The notes: generated by a model not told the origin, from the sequence alone. A stretch of DNA of 64,000 bases from Devosia sp. A16 (GCF_001402915.1 NZ_CP012945.1:3449501-3513500); one strand, 5' to 3'. Positions 7,130 through 17,155 are shown, counted from the stretch's first letter. Numbers and translations are program-made.

Positions 7130-8856
7130 GCGGTTTCCTCCACGCGCACGCGGTGATCTTCTCCCGCCTCACGCCATTTCGCCGGTGGCGGCTCGAACCC
7201 CGACGGACGCACCAGTGACGGGACATGCGTCGCATCGAGGGTGAAATGCTGGCGCCGCCGTTCGATCGCCGGCACCGCCGCGATCAGCCGCCGGGTATAG
7301 CTGTGTTGCGGTGCGCCCAGTACGGCCGCCGCCTTGCCGATCTCGACGATCTGGCCGGCATACATCACCGCCACTCGGTGAGCGATGCGTTCGACCACTG
7401 CCATGTCGTGCGAAATGAACAGATAGGCGAGGCCGAATTCGCGCTGCAGGTCGATCAACAGATCGAGCACACGGGCCTGGACGCTGACATCGAGCGCCGA
7501 CACCGCTTCGTCCAGCACCACCACATCGGGGTTCAGCATCAGCGCTCGCGCTATGCACAGTCGCTGCCGCTGCCCGCCCGAGAACTGATGCGGGTAGCGG
7601 GTCAGTGCCTCCTTGCCCAGCCCCACCCGCTCGAGCAGGAACACCATCCGCTCGCGCAGCTTGCTGCCGAGCCTTTGGCCCGCGGCGATCGCCGGTTCGG
7701 CCAGCAGCGCCTCCACCGTGAGGCGCGGGTTGAGCGAGGCATAGGGATCCTGGAACACCATCTGCACCGGCCGACCGCTGCGACCCGCCTTGGCTTCGAT
7801 CCGGCCGCGCGTCGCCTTGACGAGGCCGAGGATGGCCCGCGCCGTGGTGGATTTGCCGGAGCCGCTTTCTCCCACGATGGCCAGCGTCTCGCCCGGCCGC
7901 AAATCGAAGTCGACGCCGTCGACGGCATGGATCGCGCCGCCTCGGCGCCGGAACAACCCACGCGCCACCGGGAAGCGCACCGCCAGGTTATCGACGGTGA
8001 CGATCGGCGCCGCTTCGCGCGCCGGGTCGTCGCTGCGCACGGCGCTGCCCGAGGTAAAGTGCGGCACCGCCTGCAGCAGATGCTGCGTGTACTGGTGCTG
8101 CGGGTTGTCGAGCACCGCGTCGAGCGGCCCTTGCTCCACGGCGATGCCGTGCTGCATCACCATGATGTCGTCGGCAATCCCCGCGACGAGGCCGATATCG
8201 TGGGTGATGAAGATCATCGCCATGCCGAGCTCTTCGCGAAGTTCCGCCAGCAGTGCCATGATCTGCGCCTGCACGGTGACGTCGAGCGCCGTGGTCGGCT
8301 CGTCCGCGATCAGCAGCCGAGGATTGCTGGCCAGCACCATGGCGATCATCACCCGCTGTCGCATGCCGCCCGACAGCTGATGCGGGTAGTATTTGAGCCG
8401 CTGTGCCGCATCGGGGATCCGCACCCGCTCGAGCGCTTCCCGGGCTGCCCGTGTTGCCTCGGCGCCGACCAGCCCGCGATTCAGCCGGAAGGCTTCCTCG
8501 ATCTGCGCGCCGACCGTATGCACCGGGTTGAGCGAGGTCATCGGCTCCTGGAAGATCATCCCGACCTGACGGCCGCGGATCCGCTGCATCGCGGGCTCGT
8601 CCGCCGCGGTGATGTCGACCACCGTGCCGTCGGCGCGTTGTAGAGCGATCGAGCCGCCGGTGATGCGGCCGCCGCCGAAATCGACCAGCCGGTTGACCGA
8701 GAGCGCCGTCACCGACTTGCCCGAGCCGCTCTCGCCGACGATGGCGAGCGTCTTGCCGACGGCGAGCTCGAAGCTCACCCCCTTCACCACTTCGTTGGCG
8801 TGGGGATCGCGACCGAAGCCGACACGGAGGTCGCGCACATTGAGCAGGGTGGTCAT
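7126..8856 (-). CDS. Fused dual ABC ATPase of a family-5 importer (DppD-DppF type)
   Basis: 576 residues containing two complete ABC ATPase domains in one chain, equal to DppD plus DppF. The first has Walker A GESGSGKS at 41-48, signature LSGGMRQR and Walker [14 protein letters not shown]; the second starts around residue 290 with its own [17 protein letters not shown] and [12 protein letters not shown]. The start ATG at 8856 ([10 protein letters not shown]) overlaps the permease stop. It drives the importer formed with the two permeases and the SBP gene at 10.9 kb. The second transporter across the divergent promoter uses two separate ATPase genes, so the two systems are not simple recent duplicates. 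Confidence 0.93.
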   Translation of the reverse strand: MTTLLNVRDLRVGFGRDPHANEVVKGVSFELAVGKTLAIVGESGSGKSVTALSVNRLVDFGGGRITGGSIALQRADGTVVDITAADEPAMQRIRGRQVGMIFQEPMTSLNPVHTVGAQIEEAFRLNRGLVGAEATRAAREALERVRIPDAAQRLKYYPHQLSGGMRQRVMIAMVLASNPRLLIADEPTTALDVTVQAQIMALLAELREELGMAMIFITHDIGLVAGIADDIMVMQHGIAVEQGPLDAVLDNPQHQYTQHLLQAVPHFTSGSAVRSDDPAREAAPIVTVDNLAVRFPVARGLFRRRGGAIHAVDGVDFDLRPGETLAIVGESGSGKSTTARAILGLVKATRGRIEAKAGRSGRPVQMVFQDPYASLNPRLTVEALLAEPAIAAGQRLGSKLRERMVFLLERVGLGKEALTRYPHQFSGGQRQRLCIARALMLNPDVVVLDEAVSALDVSVQARVLDLLIDLQREFGLAYLFISHDMAVVERIAHRVAVMYAGQIVEIGKAAAVLGAPQHSYTRRLIAAVPAIERRRQHFTLDATHVPSLVRPSGFEPPPAKWREAGEDHRVRVEETA

Positions 8857-9692
8857 GCGGTCCTCGCTTGCGAGCGTGGATCGAGGATGTCGCGCAGGGC
8901 GTCGCCGAGCAGGTTGAAGCCGAGAATGGCGAGCATGATGGTGAGGCCCGGAAAGATCATCAGCCAGGGGGCGCGCGTCATCATCGACTTGCTCTCGGCC
9001 AGCATCACTCCCAGCGACGGCGCCGGCGGTTGCGTGCCGAGGCCGAGAAAGCTCAGGCCGGATTCGGTCAGCAGCGCCCAGGCGAGCGCCAGGGTGATCT
9101 GCACGGTCAGCGGCGCCACCAGGTTGAGCAGCAGGTGCCGCGTCAGGATGTAGCCCTGCGAGCTGCCGAAGGTGCGGGCCGCCTCGACGAACTCGCGGCC
9201 CTTGATCGCCAGGGCAGGGGCGCGCACCACGCGGGCGAAGATCGGGGTGTAGACGATGCCGATCGCGACGATGCTGGTGACCATGCCCGCCCCTTCGATG
9301 GCGACGATCAGCAGCGCCAGGAGGATGGCCGGAAAAGCCAGCAGCACGTCCATGGTGCGCATCAGCACACCGTCCCACAGGTGCCCCCACCAGGCGGCGA
9401 ACAGCCCGATGATCGTCCCGGCGGTCGCCGCGACGGCGACCGAGGCGAACGCGACGATGAACGACTCGCTGATCCCCAGCATCAGGCGGCTGAAGGTGTC
9501 GCGGCCGAGCAGGTCCGTGCCGAACCAGTAGGTGAGGCTGGGGGGCTTCAGCCGGTCGACGACGAACTGCTTTAGCGGATCGTGCGGCGTTAGGCCGAGT
9601 AGCCCCAGCAACGCGAGGACGAGGAAGAGCGCGATGATCGCGGCGCCGATGCGGCCGCTGGGATGCCGCAGCACGGCCTTGAGCAACGCCAT
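8853..9692 (-). CDS. ABC importer permease, DppC/OppC type
   Basis: 279-residue inner-membrane protein with about six helices, the OppC N-terminal extension (HPSGRIGAAII, then FGTDLLGRDTFSR) and the EAA loop EFVEAARTFGSS that docks on the ATPase. ATG at 9692 overlaps the stop of the DppB-type permease as TGATG; a GTG one codon upstream is also possible. Part of the leftward murQ-anmK operon, so the substrate is probably a peptidoglycan fragment. Confidence 0.92.
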   Translation of the reverse strand: MALLKAVLRHPSGRIGAAIIALFLVLALLGLLGLTPHDPLKQFVVDRLKPPSLTYWFGTDLLGRDTFSRLMLGISESFIVAFASVAVAATAGTIIGLFAAWWGHLWDGVLMRTMDVLLAFPAILLALLIVAIEGAGMVTSIVAIGIVYTPIFARVVRAPALAIKGREFVEAARTFGSSQGYILTRHLLLNLVAPLTVQITLALAWALLTESGLSFLGLGTQPPAPSLGVMLAESKSMMTRAPWLMIFPGLTIMLAILGFNLLGDALRDILDPRSQARTA

Positions 9693-10651
9693 CACTTGCC
9701 CCCGAGCCGGATGCGCGGATCGAGCGCGGCGTAGGCGAGGTCGACCAGGAGGTTCACCACGAGGAAGTTGAGCGCGATGAACAGCACTGCGCCCTGCACC
9801 AGTGGATAGTCGCGCTGGCTGATCGCATCGAGCGTCAGTCGGCCGAGGCCGGGCAGCGCGAAGATCTGCTCGACGATCACCGCGCCGCCGAGCAGATAGC
9901 CGAACTCGACGCCCGACAGCGTCACCACCGGGATCAGCGCATTGGGCAGCGCATGCCTCCAGACCACGTCACGCTGCGACGCGCCCTTGCTGCGGGCGGT
10001 GCGCACATAGTCGTCGCTCAGCACATCGAGCATCGCCGAACGCGAAATGCGAGTGACCGCAGCGGCAAAGGACAATCCCAGCGTGATCGCCGGCAGCAGC
10101 ATCTGGCTGAGATTGCCGATCGGATCGTCGAACAGCGGAGTGAAGCTGCCCATTGCCGGCAGCATGCGGAAGGTCACCGAAAGGAAGTAGATCAACACCA
10201 GCCCGACCACGAAGCTCGGGGTCGATTGCCCGAGCATGGCGAAGAGCCGCACCAGCAGGTCGCTTGGCCGGTCGGCGCGCGTCGCCGCGAACACGCCGGC
10301 CGGGATGCCGACCGCCAGCGAGATCAGCATCGACAGGAGCGCCAGTTCGAGCGTCAGCGGGAAGCGGGCGAGGATCACCTCGAGCACCGGTTTGCCATAG
10401 GTGACGGAGATGCCGAAATTACCTTCGAACAGCCCGGCGAGCCAGCGGCCATATTGCACGATGATCGGCTGGTCGAGGCCGAAATAGGCCTCAAGCGAGC
10501 TGCGCTGCGCATCGGTCAGCAGCCCGGCCTCGGTCCCCAGCATGGCGATGATCGCATCGCCCGGCACCAGCCGGATGGCGAAGAACACCAGCAGCGATAC
10601 CCCCAGCAGCACCAGCGGAAAGGTCAGCAGCCGTTGCGTCAGATAGTTCAT
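9692..10651 (-). CDS. ABC importer permease, DppB/OppB type
   Basis: 319 residues; N-terminal helix MNYLTQRLLTFPLVLLGVSLLVFF followed, in OppB fashion, by RLVPGDAI and an extended periplasmic segment, then the conductance helices. The EAA motif DYVRTARSKGASQRDV is present. It is separated from the upstream SBP gene by a 267-bp gap containing a large palindrome, unlike the tight spacing of the other genes of this operon, which suggests lower expression than the SBP. Confidence 0.92.
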   Translation of the reverse strand: MNYLTQRLLTFPLVLLGVSLLVFFAIRLVPGDAIIAMLGTEAGLLTDAQRSSLEAYFGLDQPIIVQYGRWLAGLFEGNFGISVTYGKPVLEVILARFPLTLELALLSMLISLAVGIPAGVFAATRADRPSDLLVRLFAMLGQSTPSFVVGLVLIYFLSVTFRMLPAMGSFTPLFDDPIGNLSQMLLPAITLGLSFAAAVTRISRSAMLDVLSDDYVRTARSKGASQRDVVWRHALPNALIPVVTLSGVEFGYLLGGAVIVEQIFALPGLGRLTLDAISQRDYPLVQGAVLFIALNFLVVNLLVDLAYAALDPRIRLGGK

Positions 10652-10716
10652 GTCAGGCGCATGTGAGTTGGCATGGCTATCGTATCTGGCGTGAGGATAG
10701 CTCGGTTCGGGAAGGG

Positions 10717-10822
10717 TACCCCCCACCCTGTCCCTCCCCCGCAAGGGGGGAGGAGACGCCAACACTGACGCCGGTGTTTTGGTCTCCCTCCCCCTTGCGG
10801 GGAGGGGACAGGGGTGGGGGTA
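10717..10822. repeat. GC-rich palindrome 3 between SBP and permease genes
   Basis: Inverted arms of the type TACCCCCACC...GGTGGGGGTA with nested GTCTCCCTCCCC arms, same family as the element at 4850. It lies inside the leftward operon, after the SBP stop and before the permease start, where it could stop or process the transcript and protect SBP mRNA. Confidence 0.85.
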
Positions 10823-10918
10823 GGTTTCCCGCACCGGCTCATCAGCTGCGTTGCCGCCATATGCACTAAGGTCCTGACTGCGTGGGGAGAAGGCGGGCCC
10901 TCGGCCCGCCTCAAGTCG

Positions 10919-12436
10919 TTATTGACCCAGCGTCACTTTGCTCAGCGCGAACAGCAGGTTGCTCGGGTTGATCTCATAGCCCTTCACCGTCGCGAGGTTG
11001 GCCGTGTAGGTCACGGTGCTGGAAATCCAGACCCACGGCGCCTGTTCGGCGAGGCGCGCCTCGAACTGCTGGAAGATCGGCTTGCGCTTGGCGACATCGG
11101 TTTCGACCCGGCCTTCCTGCAACAGCTTGTCGAGTTCGGGATCGCTGAAGTTCGACACCTTCACCAGGTTCCCGTCCTTGGTGAAGTAGCGATTATACAT
11201 CGGATAGGGGTCCGGCCGGCCGCCGTTCTGTGCCACAGCCATGTCGAAATCGCCCTTCAGCCAGGTGTCGACATAGACCTTCAAATCCATGGTCTTGATG
11301 TTGAGCTTGACGCCGATCGCGGCGAGCTGGCTCTGCAGCACCTGCGCCTCGTTGGCGGCATAGGGCGGCTCGCCCGTGGCGGCGATCACGTCGACCGAGA
11401 AGCCGGCTTCCTGGCCCGCCTCCTTCATCAGCGCCTTCGCCTTCTCGACGTCCTGCTTGTAGCAGAACAGCGTCGAGGGATCCGACGCATAGGCTTCCAT
11501 GGTCAGGGGCCCGGTGACCTTGCCCTCGCCCACGAGCGCGGTGTCGATGATTTCCTGCCGGTTGACGGCGCAGGAAATCGCCTGCCGCACCTTGAGGTTG
11601 TCCATCGGCGGCCGCGACGGGTTCATCTGCAGCACGTTATAGGCGAGGCCGGGGATGCGGTTCAGCGTCATGCCCTGCTCGCCCGGAATGAGCGTCGCGA
11701 TGGTCGGGTCGTTGAACAGCGCGAAGTCGGTCTGGTTTGCGCGCATCGAGTCGATGATGGCGCTCTCGCTGGGCAGCACCGAAATGGTAATGCCGTCGAT
11801 GCCGACCTTGCCGCCGGCCCAGTTCGGGTTGGCGCTCAGCACGTCCTTGACGTTGGGCTCCCACTGGTCGAGCACGAATGGACCCGAACCGATGGCCTTG
11901 GTGCCGATGCTGCCATCGGCGATGGCGCTCGCCGGCACGATCGAGGCGTTGGTGCCCGACATGGCGACGAGGATCGGCGCGTCAGGCTGGCTGAGGTGGA
12001 ACACCACGGTCTGCGGATCGGGCGTGTCGATCGAGGCGATCGAGAGGAAGTTGGCGCGCGCCGCCGCCGCCGTCGCCTCGTCGAGCAGGCGTTCGAACGA
12101 CGCCTTCACGTCGGCAGAGGTGACCGCATCGCCGGTGGAGAACTTCGCGTTGGGGTCGAGCTTGAAGGTCAGCGTCAGCCCGTCGGCCGAAAACTCCCAG
12201 CTGGTGGCGATCGCGGGCACCACATTGTACTTGGCGTCGAGCCGCACCAGCGGCTCGTAGACCAGCTCGAGCAGGCGCAACGACGAGAACGCCGTTTGCT
12301 TGTGCGGGTCGAGCCCGGTCGCATCCTGCGACCACGCCATGCGCAGGTTTGCTGCCTGTACCGGCAAGGCGAAGGCGGTGGTCAGGGTTGCCGAGACGGC
12401 AAGGCCGGCGAGCCATCGTTTGGTGGTCAAGTGCAT
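10919..12436 (-). CDS. Family-5 ABC substrate-binding protein (murQ operon)
   Basis: 505 residues. Signal peptide 1-28 (ending LPVQA), mature start ANLRMAWSQDATGLDPHKQ, typical of the DppA/OppA family, with the family block YEPLVRLD around residues 60-67 and a conserved RQAISCAVNRQEI segment near 280. Binds a peptide-, sugar- or muropeptide-like ligand in the periplasm. Its gene is immediately downstream of murQ (71 bp) and upstream of the permeases and anmK. Ligand is inferred to be a cell-wall fragment such as anhMurNAc-containing saccharide or peptide. Confidence 0.93.
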   Translation of the reverse strand: MHLTTKRWLAGLAVSATLTTAFALPVQAANLRMAWSQDATGLDPHKQTAFSSLRLLELVYEPLVRLDAKYNVVPAIATSWEFSADGLTLTFKLDPNAKFSTGDAVTSADVKASFERLLDEATAAAARANFLSIASIDTPDPQTVVFHLSQPDAPILVAMSGTNASIVPASAIADGSIGTKAIGSGPFVLDQWEPNVKDVLSANPNWAGGKVGIDGITISVLPSESAIIDSMRANQTDFALFNDPTIATLIPGEQGMTLNRIPGLAYNVLQMNPSRPPMDNLKVRQAISCAVNRQEIIDTALVGEGKVTGPLTMEAYASDPSTLFCYKQDVEKAKALMKEAGQEAGFSVDVIAATGEPPYAANEAQVLQSQLAAIGVKLNIKTMDLKVYVDTWLKGDFDMAVAQNGGRPDPYPMYNRYFTKDGNLVKVSNFSDPELDKLLQEGRVETDVAKRKPIFQQFEARLAEQAPWVWISSTVTYTANLATVKGYEINPSNLLFALSKVTLGQ

Positions 12437-12507
12437 GGTTTCATCCCTCCTGTTTCATCCGGCCCGCTTTTGACGGCGCGCCATCGTTCAGACGTCGTCC
12501 AGTCGCG

Positions 12508-13437
12508 TCACGCTTCGAGGGCGCGACGCAGAAAGCCACCCGATCTCGCCATGGCGGCGCGCGCCGCCTCGACATCGAGGCCGGTAAGGATCACGAGGAT
12601 CGCCAGCTTCACCTCGTTGCCGGTGCGCTGCAGCGCTGCCTCGGCGACCTCTTCGGGGCAGTCGGTCGCCTGCATGACGATACGCACCGCGCGCGCCAGC
12701 AGCTTTTCGTTGCTGGTCCGCACGTCGACCATCAGGTTCTGGTAGGTCTTGCCGATGCGGATCATGCTCGCCGTCGAGAGCATGTTGAGCACCAGCTTCT
12801 GCGCCGTCCCCGACTTGAGCCGGGTCGAGCCGGTAACCACCTCCGGACCCACCAGCGGCGCAATCGAGATGTCGGCGAGGCCGGCGATGGTGGAAGCGGG
12901 ATTGCAGGTGAGGCCCACCGTTACCGCCCCCAACGACCTGGCGTAGTCGAGTGCGCCGATCACATAGGGCGTGCGGCCGCTCACCGCGATCCCCACCACC
13001 ACGTCGTCGGCGGTGAGCTCGATGGCTCTCAGATCTGCCGCACCGGCCTCCGCATTGTCTTCGGCGCCCTCGACGGCGCTGACCAGCGCTCCGAGGCCAC
13101 CGGCGATCAGGCCCACCACCATGGTCGGCGGCACGCCGAAGGTCGGTGGGCACTCCGAAGCGTCGAGCACGCCCAACCGTCCGCTGGTGCCGGCGCCGAT
13201 ATAGACCAGTCGGCCACCCTTGCCGAAGGCTGCCACGATCGCCTCGACTGCCTGCGCCACCTGCGGCAGCGTCTTCCCCACGGCTTCGGGCACCAGCCGA
13301 TCCTCGGCATTGATGGTGGCGACGATCTCAGGCGTCGCCATCAGGTCGATGCCCATGGTGCGCGGGTTGCGCTCTTCGGAGACCAGTTGCTCGAGCTCGC
13401 TCAGCAGCACCCGGCGATCGCTGGCGACGGCGGTCAT
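12508..13437 (-). CDS. murQ: N-acetylmuramic acid 6-phosphate etherase MurQ
   Basis: 309 residues, standard length. MurQ removes D-lactate from MurNAc-6-phosphate to give GlcNAc-6-phosphate. It shows the SIS sugar-phosphate fold with the family motifs [10 protein letters not shown] near residue 21, [23 protein letters not shown] around 70-92, and [20 protein letters not shown] around 205-225. I chose the ATG at 13437 (MTAVASDRR) with AGGGAGCG upstream; an upstream extension would reach into the control region. First gene of the leftward operon and divergent from the RpiR regulator, so probably controlled by it. Confidence 0.96.
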   Translation of the reverse strand: MTAVASDRRVLLSELEQLVSEERNPRTMGIDLMATPEIVATINAEDRLVPEAVGKTLPQVAQAVEAIVAAFGKGGRLVYIGAGTSGRLGVLDASECPPTFGVPPTMVVGLIAGGLGALVSAVEGAEDNAEAGAADLRAIELTADDVVVGIAVSGRTPYVIGALDYARSLGAVTVGLTCNPASTIAGLADISIAPLVGPEVVTGSTRLKSGTAQKLVLNMLSTASMIRIGKTYQNLMVDVRTSNEKLLARAVRIVMQATDCPEEVAEAALQRTGNEVKLAILVILTGLDVEAARAAMARSGGFLRRALEA

Positions 13438-13571
13438 GGGCGGGCGCTCCCTGCGGATTCGGTGCGAGACATCTGGGCTCCTGAATGTCACCGGAAGGTA
13501 GAAACGGAGCGCTTTCGCTGTCAATTGTTTTCAGTGTCAGCGCACACGTTGCACTTTTGTTTCGCGTGGGT
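13438..13571. promoter_or_regulatory. Divergent control region of murQ and the RpiR regulator
   Basis: Only 134 bp separate the two divergent starts, so both promoters and any regulator site must lie here. On the minus strand TTGACA at 13519-13524 could be the -35 of murQ, with a poor -10 (CTACCT) 17 bases on. On the plus strand TTGCAC at 13549-13554 is followed 16 bases later by TATGAA at 13571-13576. The middle (about 13505-13560) is less GC-rich than its surroundings and is the best place for MurR-type operators; I see no long perfect palindrome. Confidence 0.5.
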
Positions 13572-14444
13572 ATGAATGTCGGCATGGGGATTCAGTCGAA
13601 CATCGAGGCCTCCGCTGCGAGTTTCACGCCGACCATGCGGCGGCTCGCCAAGGCCATCCGCGACAACCCCGCGATCGTCCTCGAAAAGACCATCTCGCAG
13701 ATCGCCGAGGCCTGCGGCACCTCGGTGGCCTCGGTGGTGCGCTTCTGCCGCGCCGTCGGCGTCAGCGGCTATGCCGAGCTGCGCATGGCCCTCGCCACCG
13801 AGCTCGGCAAGGAGGCGGCGCAGTTCGGCTCCGGTATGACGCTGGGCGCCGAGATTGCCCGCACCGATACGCTCGAAGAGGTTGCTGCCAAGGTCGCCTC
13901 GCTTGAGATGCTGGCGATCGAGGAAACCGTTTCGAACCTCGACTTCGGGACGCTGGAGCGGGTGGTCGCGGCGCTCGACCAGGCAGAACGCATCCTGCTG
14001 TTCGGCATCGGCGCCAGCCATTTCGTCGCCCAGGACCTGCATCACAAGCTGTTTCGCGTCGGCCGCAACGTCTTCCTGATGGCCGACGCGCACGAGGCCT
14101 GGACGGCGGCGGTGCTGTCGCCGGCCCATACCGTCGCGATCGGCTTCTCGCATTCGGGTACCACTGCCGATACCGTGCAGTTCCTGAGGCTCGCCCGGGA
14201 GAATGGCGCCCTGACCGTCGCGGTCACCGGCATGAAGGATTCGCCTCTGGCCCGCGCCGCCGCGGAGCGGCTCGTCACCCATGCTCGCGAAAGCACGTTG
14301 CGCGCCGGCGCCATGGTCAGCCGCATCGCCCAGCTGGCGCTGGTCGATTGCCTGTTCATGGGCGTCGCCCGGCTGCGCTACGAGCAGACCATCGATGCCC
14401 TGAAGCGTACCCGCGACATCACCCACCCCGAGCAGGCCGTATGA
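13572..14444 (+). CDS. RpiR-family transcriptional regulator, MurR-like
   Basis: 290 residues: N-terminal HTH_6 domain (about 1-80; TISQIAEACGTSVASVVRFCRAVG is the recognition region) and a C-terminal SIS sugar-phosphate-binding domain (about 120-270; ILLFGIGASHFVAQD, AIGFSHSGTT). MurR represses murQ-type genes and responds to MurNAc-6-phosphate; the SIS domain and the position back to back with murQ support the same role here. Start could be the ATG at 13572 or 13584; a TATGAA box overlapping the first ATG argues for the second. Its stop overlaps nagZ (ATGA), so it also lies at the head of the rightward operon. Confidence 0.9.
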   Translation: MNVGMGIQSNIEASAASFTPTMRRLAKAIRDNPAIVLEKTISQIAEACGTSVASVVRFCRAVGVSGYAELRMALATELGKEAAQFGSGMTLGAEIARTDTLEEVAAKVASLEMLAIEETVSNLDFGTLERVVAALDQAERILLFGIGASHFVAQDLHHKLFRVGRNVFLMADAHEAWTAAVLSPAHTVAIGFSHSGTTADTVQFLRLARENGALTVAVTGMKDSPLARAAAERLVTHARESTLRAGAMVSRIAQLALVDCLFMGVARLRYEQTIDALKRTRDITHPEQAV

Positions 14445-15469
14445 CCACTACTTCCGCGCCACTGGCCCTGTTCGTCGGGGTCTCCGGCTACGAGCTCACA
14501 GCCGACGAGATTGCCTTCCTCAGCGACGCCAACCCCTATGGGCTGTTCCTGTTCCGCCGCAACCTCGACCACCGCGAGCAGGCCCTGAGGCTCTGCGCGC
14601 AGTTCAGAGAAGTCGTCGGCCGTCCGGATGCGCCTGTTTTCATCGACCAGGAAGGCGGTCGCGTACAGCGCCTTGACAACGGCAACTGGCCGAGCTTCCG
14701 CAGCCTTGGTTCGTTCGGCGCCCTGGCGAAAAAGGATCTTGTACTGGCGCGGCGCGCCTTGCGCCTTTCGACCCAGGCCATGGGCGCCATCATGACCGAC
14801 CTCACCATCGACAGCGGCACCACGCCGGTGGTCGATCTCGCGCGGCCGGGTACTCACGACGTGATCGGCCAGCGCGCCTTCGGCGACGATCCGGAGCTGG
14901 TGGTGACCCTCGCCCGAGAGGTGATCGACGGCATGCTCGAGGTCGGCGCGCTGCCGATCATCAAGCACATTCCCGGCTATGGCCGGGTGACGGTCGACCC
15001 GCATTTCGATTGCCCGGTGGTCGATGCCGCGCTCGACGACCTTCGCGCCAGCGATTTCCAGCCCTTCGTCAAACTCCGCGACGCGCCTTGGGCGATGGTC
15101 GCCCACCTGATCTTCACCCAGATCGACCCCGAGCGGGCGGCCTCGGTTTCGCCCCGGGTCTACGATCTGATCCGCAACGACATCGGCTACGATGGGGTGC
15201 TGATCACCGATTGCCTCAGCATGGAAGCGCTACAGGGCACGCCGCGCGATCGCGTCGCCGCCGCCCTCGAGGCCGGTTGCGATATCGCGCTGCTTACCCA
15301 GGGCGGGCTCGAGGCCAGCATTTCGGCCGCTGGCGGTGCCCGCCCGCTAACTGGGCAAACGATCGAACGAATCACGCGCGCAGCGCGCAAACGCGGTAAC
15401 CTTCGCGTGGATGCCATGGCCCTCCACGCTGAAGTCGAAGGGATTTTTCGGGAGAACGGCCTCGCCTGA
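14441..15469 (+). CDS. nagZ: Beta-N-acetylglucosaminidase NagZ (GH3)
   Basis: 342 residues, single GH3 TIM barrel, no signal peptide, so cytoplasmic like NagZ. It removes GlcNAc from GlcNAc-anhMurNAc (peptides), feeding AnmK. Motifs: FIDQEGGRVQR at about 66-76, KHIPGYGRVTVDPH at 175-188 with the Asp186/His188 pair, and ITDCLSMEAL carrying the nucleophile Asp. The usual KHFPGHG is KHIPGYG here (Tyr180 for His) and DSH is DPH, a divergent form. Coupled to the RpiR gene by ATGA and followed 30 bp later by the SBP gene. Confidence 0.92.
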   Translation: MTTTSAPLALFVGVSGYELTADEIAFLSDANPYGLFLFRRNLDHREQALRLCAQFREVVGRPDAPVFIDQEGGRVQRLDNGNWPSFRSLGSFGALAKKDLVLARRALRLSTQAMGAIMTDLTIDSGTTPVVDLARPGTHDVIGQRAFGDDPELVVTLAREVIDGMLEVGALPIIKHIPGYGRVTVDPHFDCPVVDAALDDLRASDFQPFVKLRDAPWAMVAHLIFTQIDPERAASVSPRVYDLIRNDIGYDGVLITDCLSMEALQGTPRDRVAAALEAGCDIALLTQGGLEASISAAGGARPLTGQTIERITRAARKRGNLRVDAMALHAEVEGIFRENGLA

Positions 15470-15499
15470 GGCGGCGCCGCGACAAAGAGGAGACTGGAA

Positions 15500-17155
15500 G
15501 TGTTAAAGAGCAAGCTGATTGCGGCCACCGCCCTGGCGCTCGCGATGACCGCACCCGTGAGTGCGCAGGTCGTCCTGACCGTCAGCTCCGAGCAGACCAC
15601 TACCTATGTGCGGAACTTCAATCCGTTCAACCAGACGTCGGCCCGCGCCACCACCAAGGATTTCATCTATGAGCCGCTGGCGATCTTCAACCGCCTCGCC
15701 GGCGCCAAGTGGGAATATCGCCTCGCCGAGAGTTTCGAGCTGGCCGACGACCTCAAGTCGATCACCTTCGTGCTGCGCGACGGGCTGAAGTGGTCCGATG
15801 GTCAGCCGCTCACCGCCGACGACGTGGTCTTCACCTATGACTATCTGAAGAAATTTCCGGCGCTCGATTTCAACTCGGTCAGCAAGCTGATGGACTCGGT
15901 GGAAAAGGTCGACGCGCGCACCGTGCGCTTCAACCTTGCCCAGCCCAATTCTCTGGTCGCCACCACCATCGTCGCCATGCCGATCGTGCCGGAGCATATC
16001 TGGAAGGATGTTGCCGACCCGGTGACCTTCACCAACGAGAACCCGGTCGGCTCAGGTCCCCTCACCGAGATCACCCGCTTCACCCCGCAGGTCTACGAGC
16101 AGTGCCGCAACCCCAACTACTGGGACGCGGCGAGCCTGCATGTCGACTGCATCCGCATGCCGCAGCTCGCCGACAACCCGCAGGTGCTGGCGGCGCTCGC
16201 CGATGGCACGCTCGACTGGGCGACGAGCTTCATCCCCGATATCGACAATACCTTCGTCGCCAAGGACCCCGAGCATAACCATTACTGGTTCCTGCCCTCG
16301 AGCCTCGTCGCGTTCACGCTGAACCTCGAGAGCCCCGACGCCAACAACAAGAAGGCGTTCAACGACGTCAACTTCCGCCGCGCCGTGTCGATGCTGATCG
16401 ACCGGCAGTCGATCATCGATATCGCCGGCTACGGTTACCCGGTGATCAACGAAGACCCGGCGATGCTCGGCTCGTTCTACAAGGCCTTTGGCAACCCCGA
16501 GGTCGCCACCCAGTTCGGCCAGTACGGCAAGTTCGACCTCGAGGCCGGCAAGGCTTTGCTCGACAAATCCGGCTATGTCGACAAGGACGGTGACGGCTTC
16601 CGCGACAATCCGGACGGCACGCCGATCGCCATCGACATCGAGATCCCCAACGGCTGGACCGACTGGATCGATGCCGTGCAGATCGCCATCGAGACGCTGA
16701 AGCAGGGCGGTCTCAACGTGAAGATGTCGACCCCCGAGGAATCGGTGTGGGCTTCCGACCTGATCGACGCCAAGTACTCGATGTCGCTCAACGCCATCGC
16801 CTCGGCGGCCAATCCGTATTTCCCCTATATCCGCTCGTTCAACCCGGAAGATTTCGGCAAGAGCCGCACCTCGGCGCAGCGCTGGACCGATCCGGAAGTG
16901 GTGGAGATGCTCAACAAGTATACCCAGGTGAAAGACCCGGCCGAGCAGAAATCGATCATGGACGCCATCCAGCTCAAGGTGGCCGCGGCCATGCCGGTGA
17001 TCCCGGTCTACAACAGCCCGTCCTTCTACCAGTACAGCACCAAGCGCTTCACCGGCTGGGCCAATGCCGACAACCAGATCACCTCGCCGGTGGTCTCCAA
17101 CGCCAACCCGGGCCGCCTGATCCAGCTCCTGGCCCTGCGCCCGGTCGCGCAGTAG
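15500..17155 (+). CDS. Family-5 ABC substrate-binding protein (nagZ operon)
   Basis: 551 residues with a signal peptide (1-22, ending APVSA) and mature start QVVLTVSSEQ. The block YVRNFNPFNQTSARATTKDFI followed by YEPLAIFNRL resembles family-5 proteins that bind oligosaccharides (cellobiose/chitobiose type) rather than dipeptides. GTG start at 15500 has an excellent AAGAGGAGACT site. It sits between nagZ and two permeases. A GlcNAc-containing disaccharide or muropeptide is the likely ligand by context; the sequence alone does not decide. Confidence 0.92.
   Translation: MLKSKLIAATALALAMTAPVSAQVVLTVSSEQTTTYVRNFNPFNQTSARATTKDFIYEPLAIFNRLAGAKWEYRLAESFELADDLKSITFVLRDGLKWSDGQPLTADDVVFTYDYLKKFPALDFNSVSKLMDSVEKVDARTVRFNLAQPNSLVATTIVAMPIVPEHIWKDVADPVTFTNENPVGSGPLTEITRFTPQVYEQCRNPNYWDAASLHVDCIRMPQLADNPQVLAALADGTLDWATSFIPDIDNTFVAKDPEHNHYWFLPSSLVAFTLNLESPDANNKKAFNDVNFRRAVSMLIDRQSIIDIAGYGYPVINEDPAMLGSFYKAFGNPEVATQFGQYGKFDLEAGKALLDKSGYVDKDGDGFRDNPDGTPIAIDIEIPNGWTDWIDAVQIAIETLKQGGLNVKMSTPEESVWASDLIDAKYSMSLNAIASAANPYFPYIRSFNPEDFGKSRTSAQRWTDPEVVEMLNKYTQVKDPAEQKSIMDAIQLKVAAAMPVIPVYNSPSFYQYSTKRFTGWANADNQITSPVVSNANPGRLIQLLALRPVAQ

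Noticed and set aside
7126-9390. Extended ATPase reading frame up to 9390
   Set aside because: The part beyond 8856 is out-of-frame permease sequence; [10 protein letters not shown] is the natural start.
10814-12745. 643-codon open frame on the plus strand across the SBP gene
   Set aside because: Antisense shadow of the SBP and murQ genes; composition rich in Arg, His and Asp without domains.
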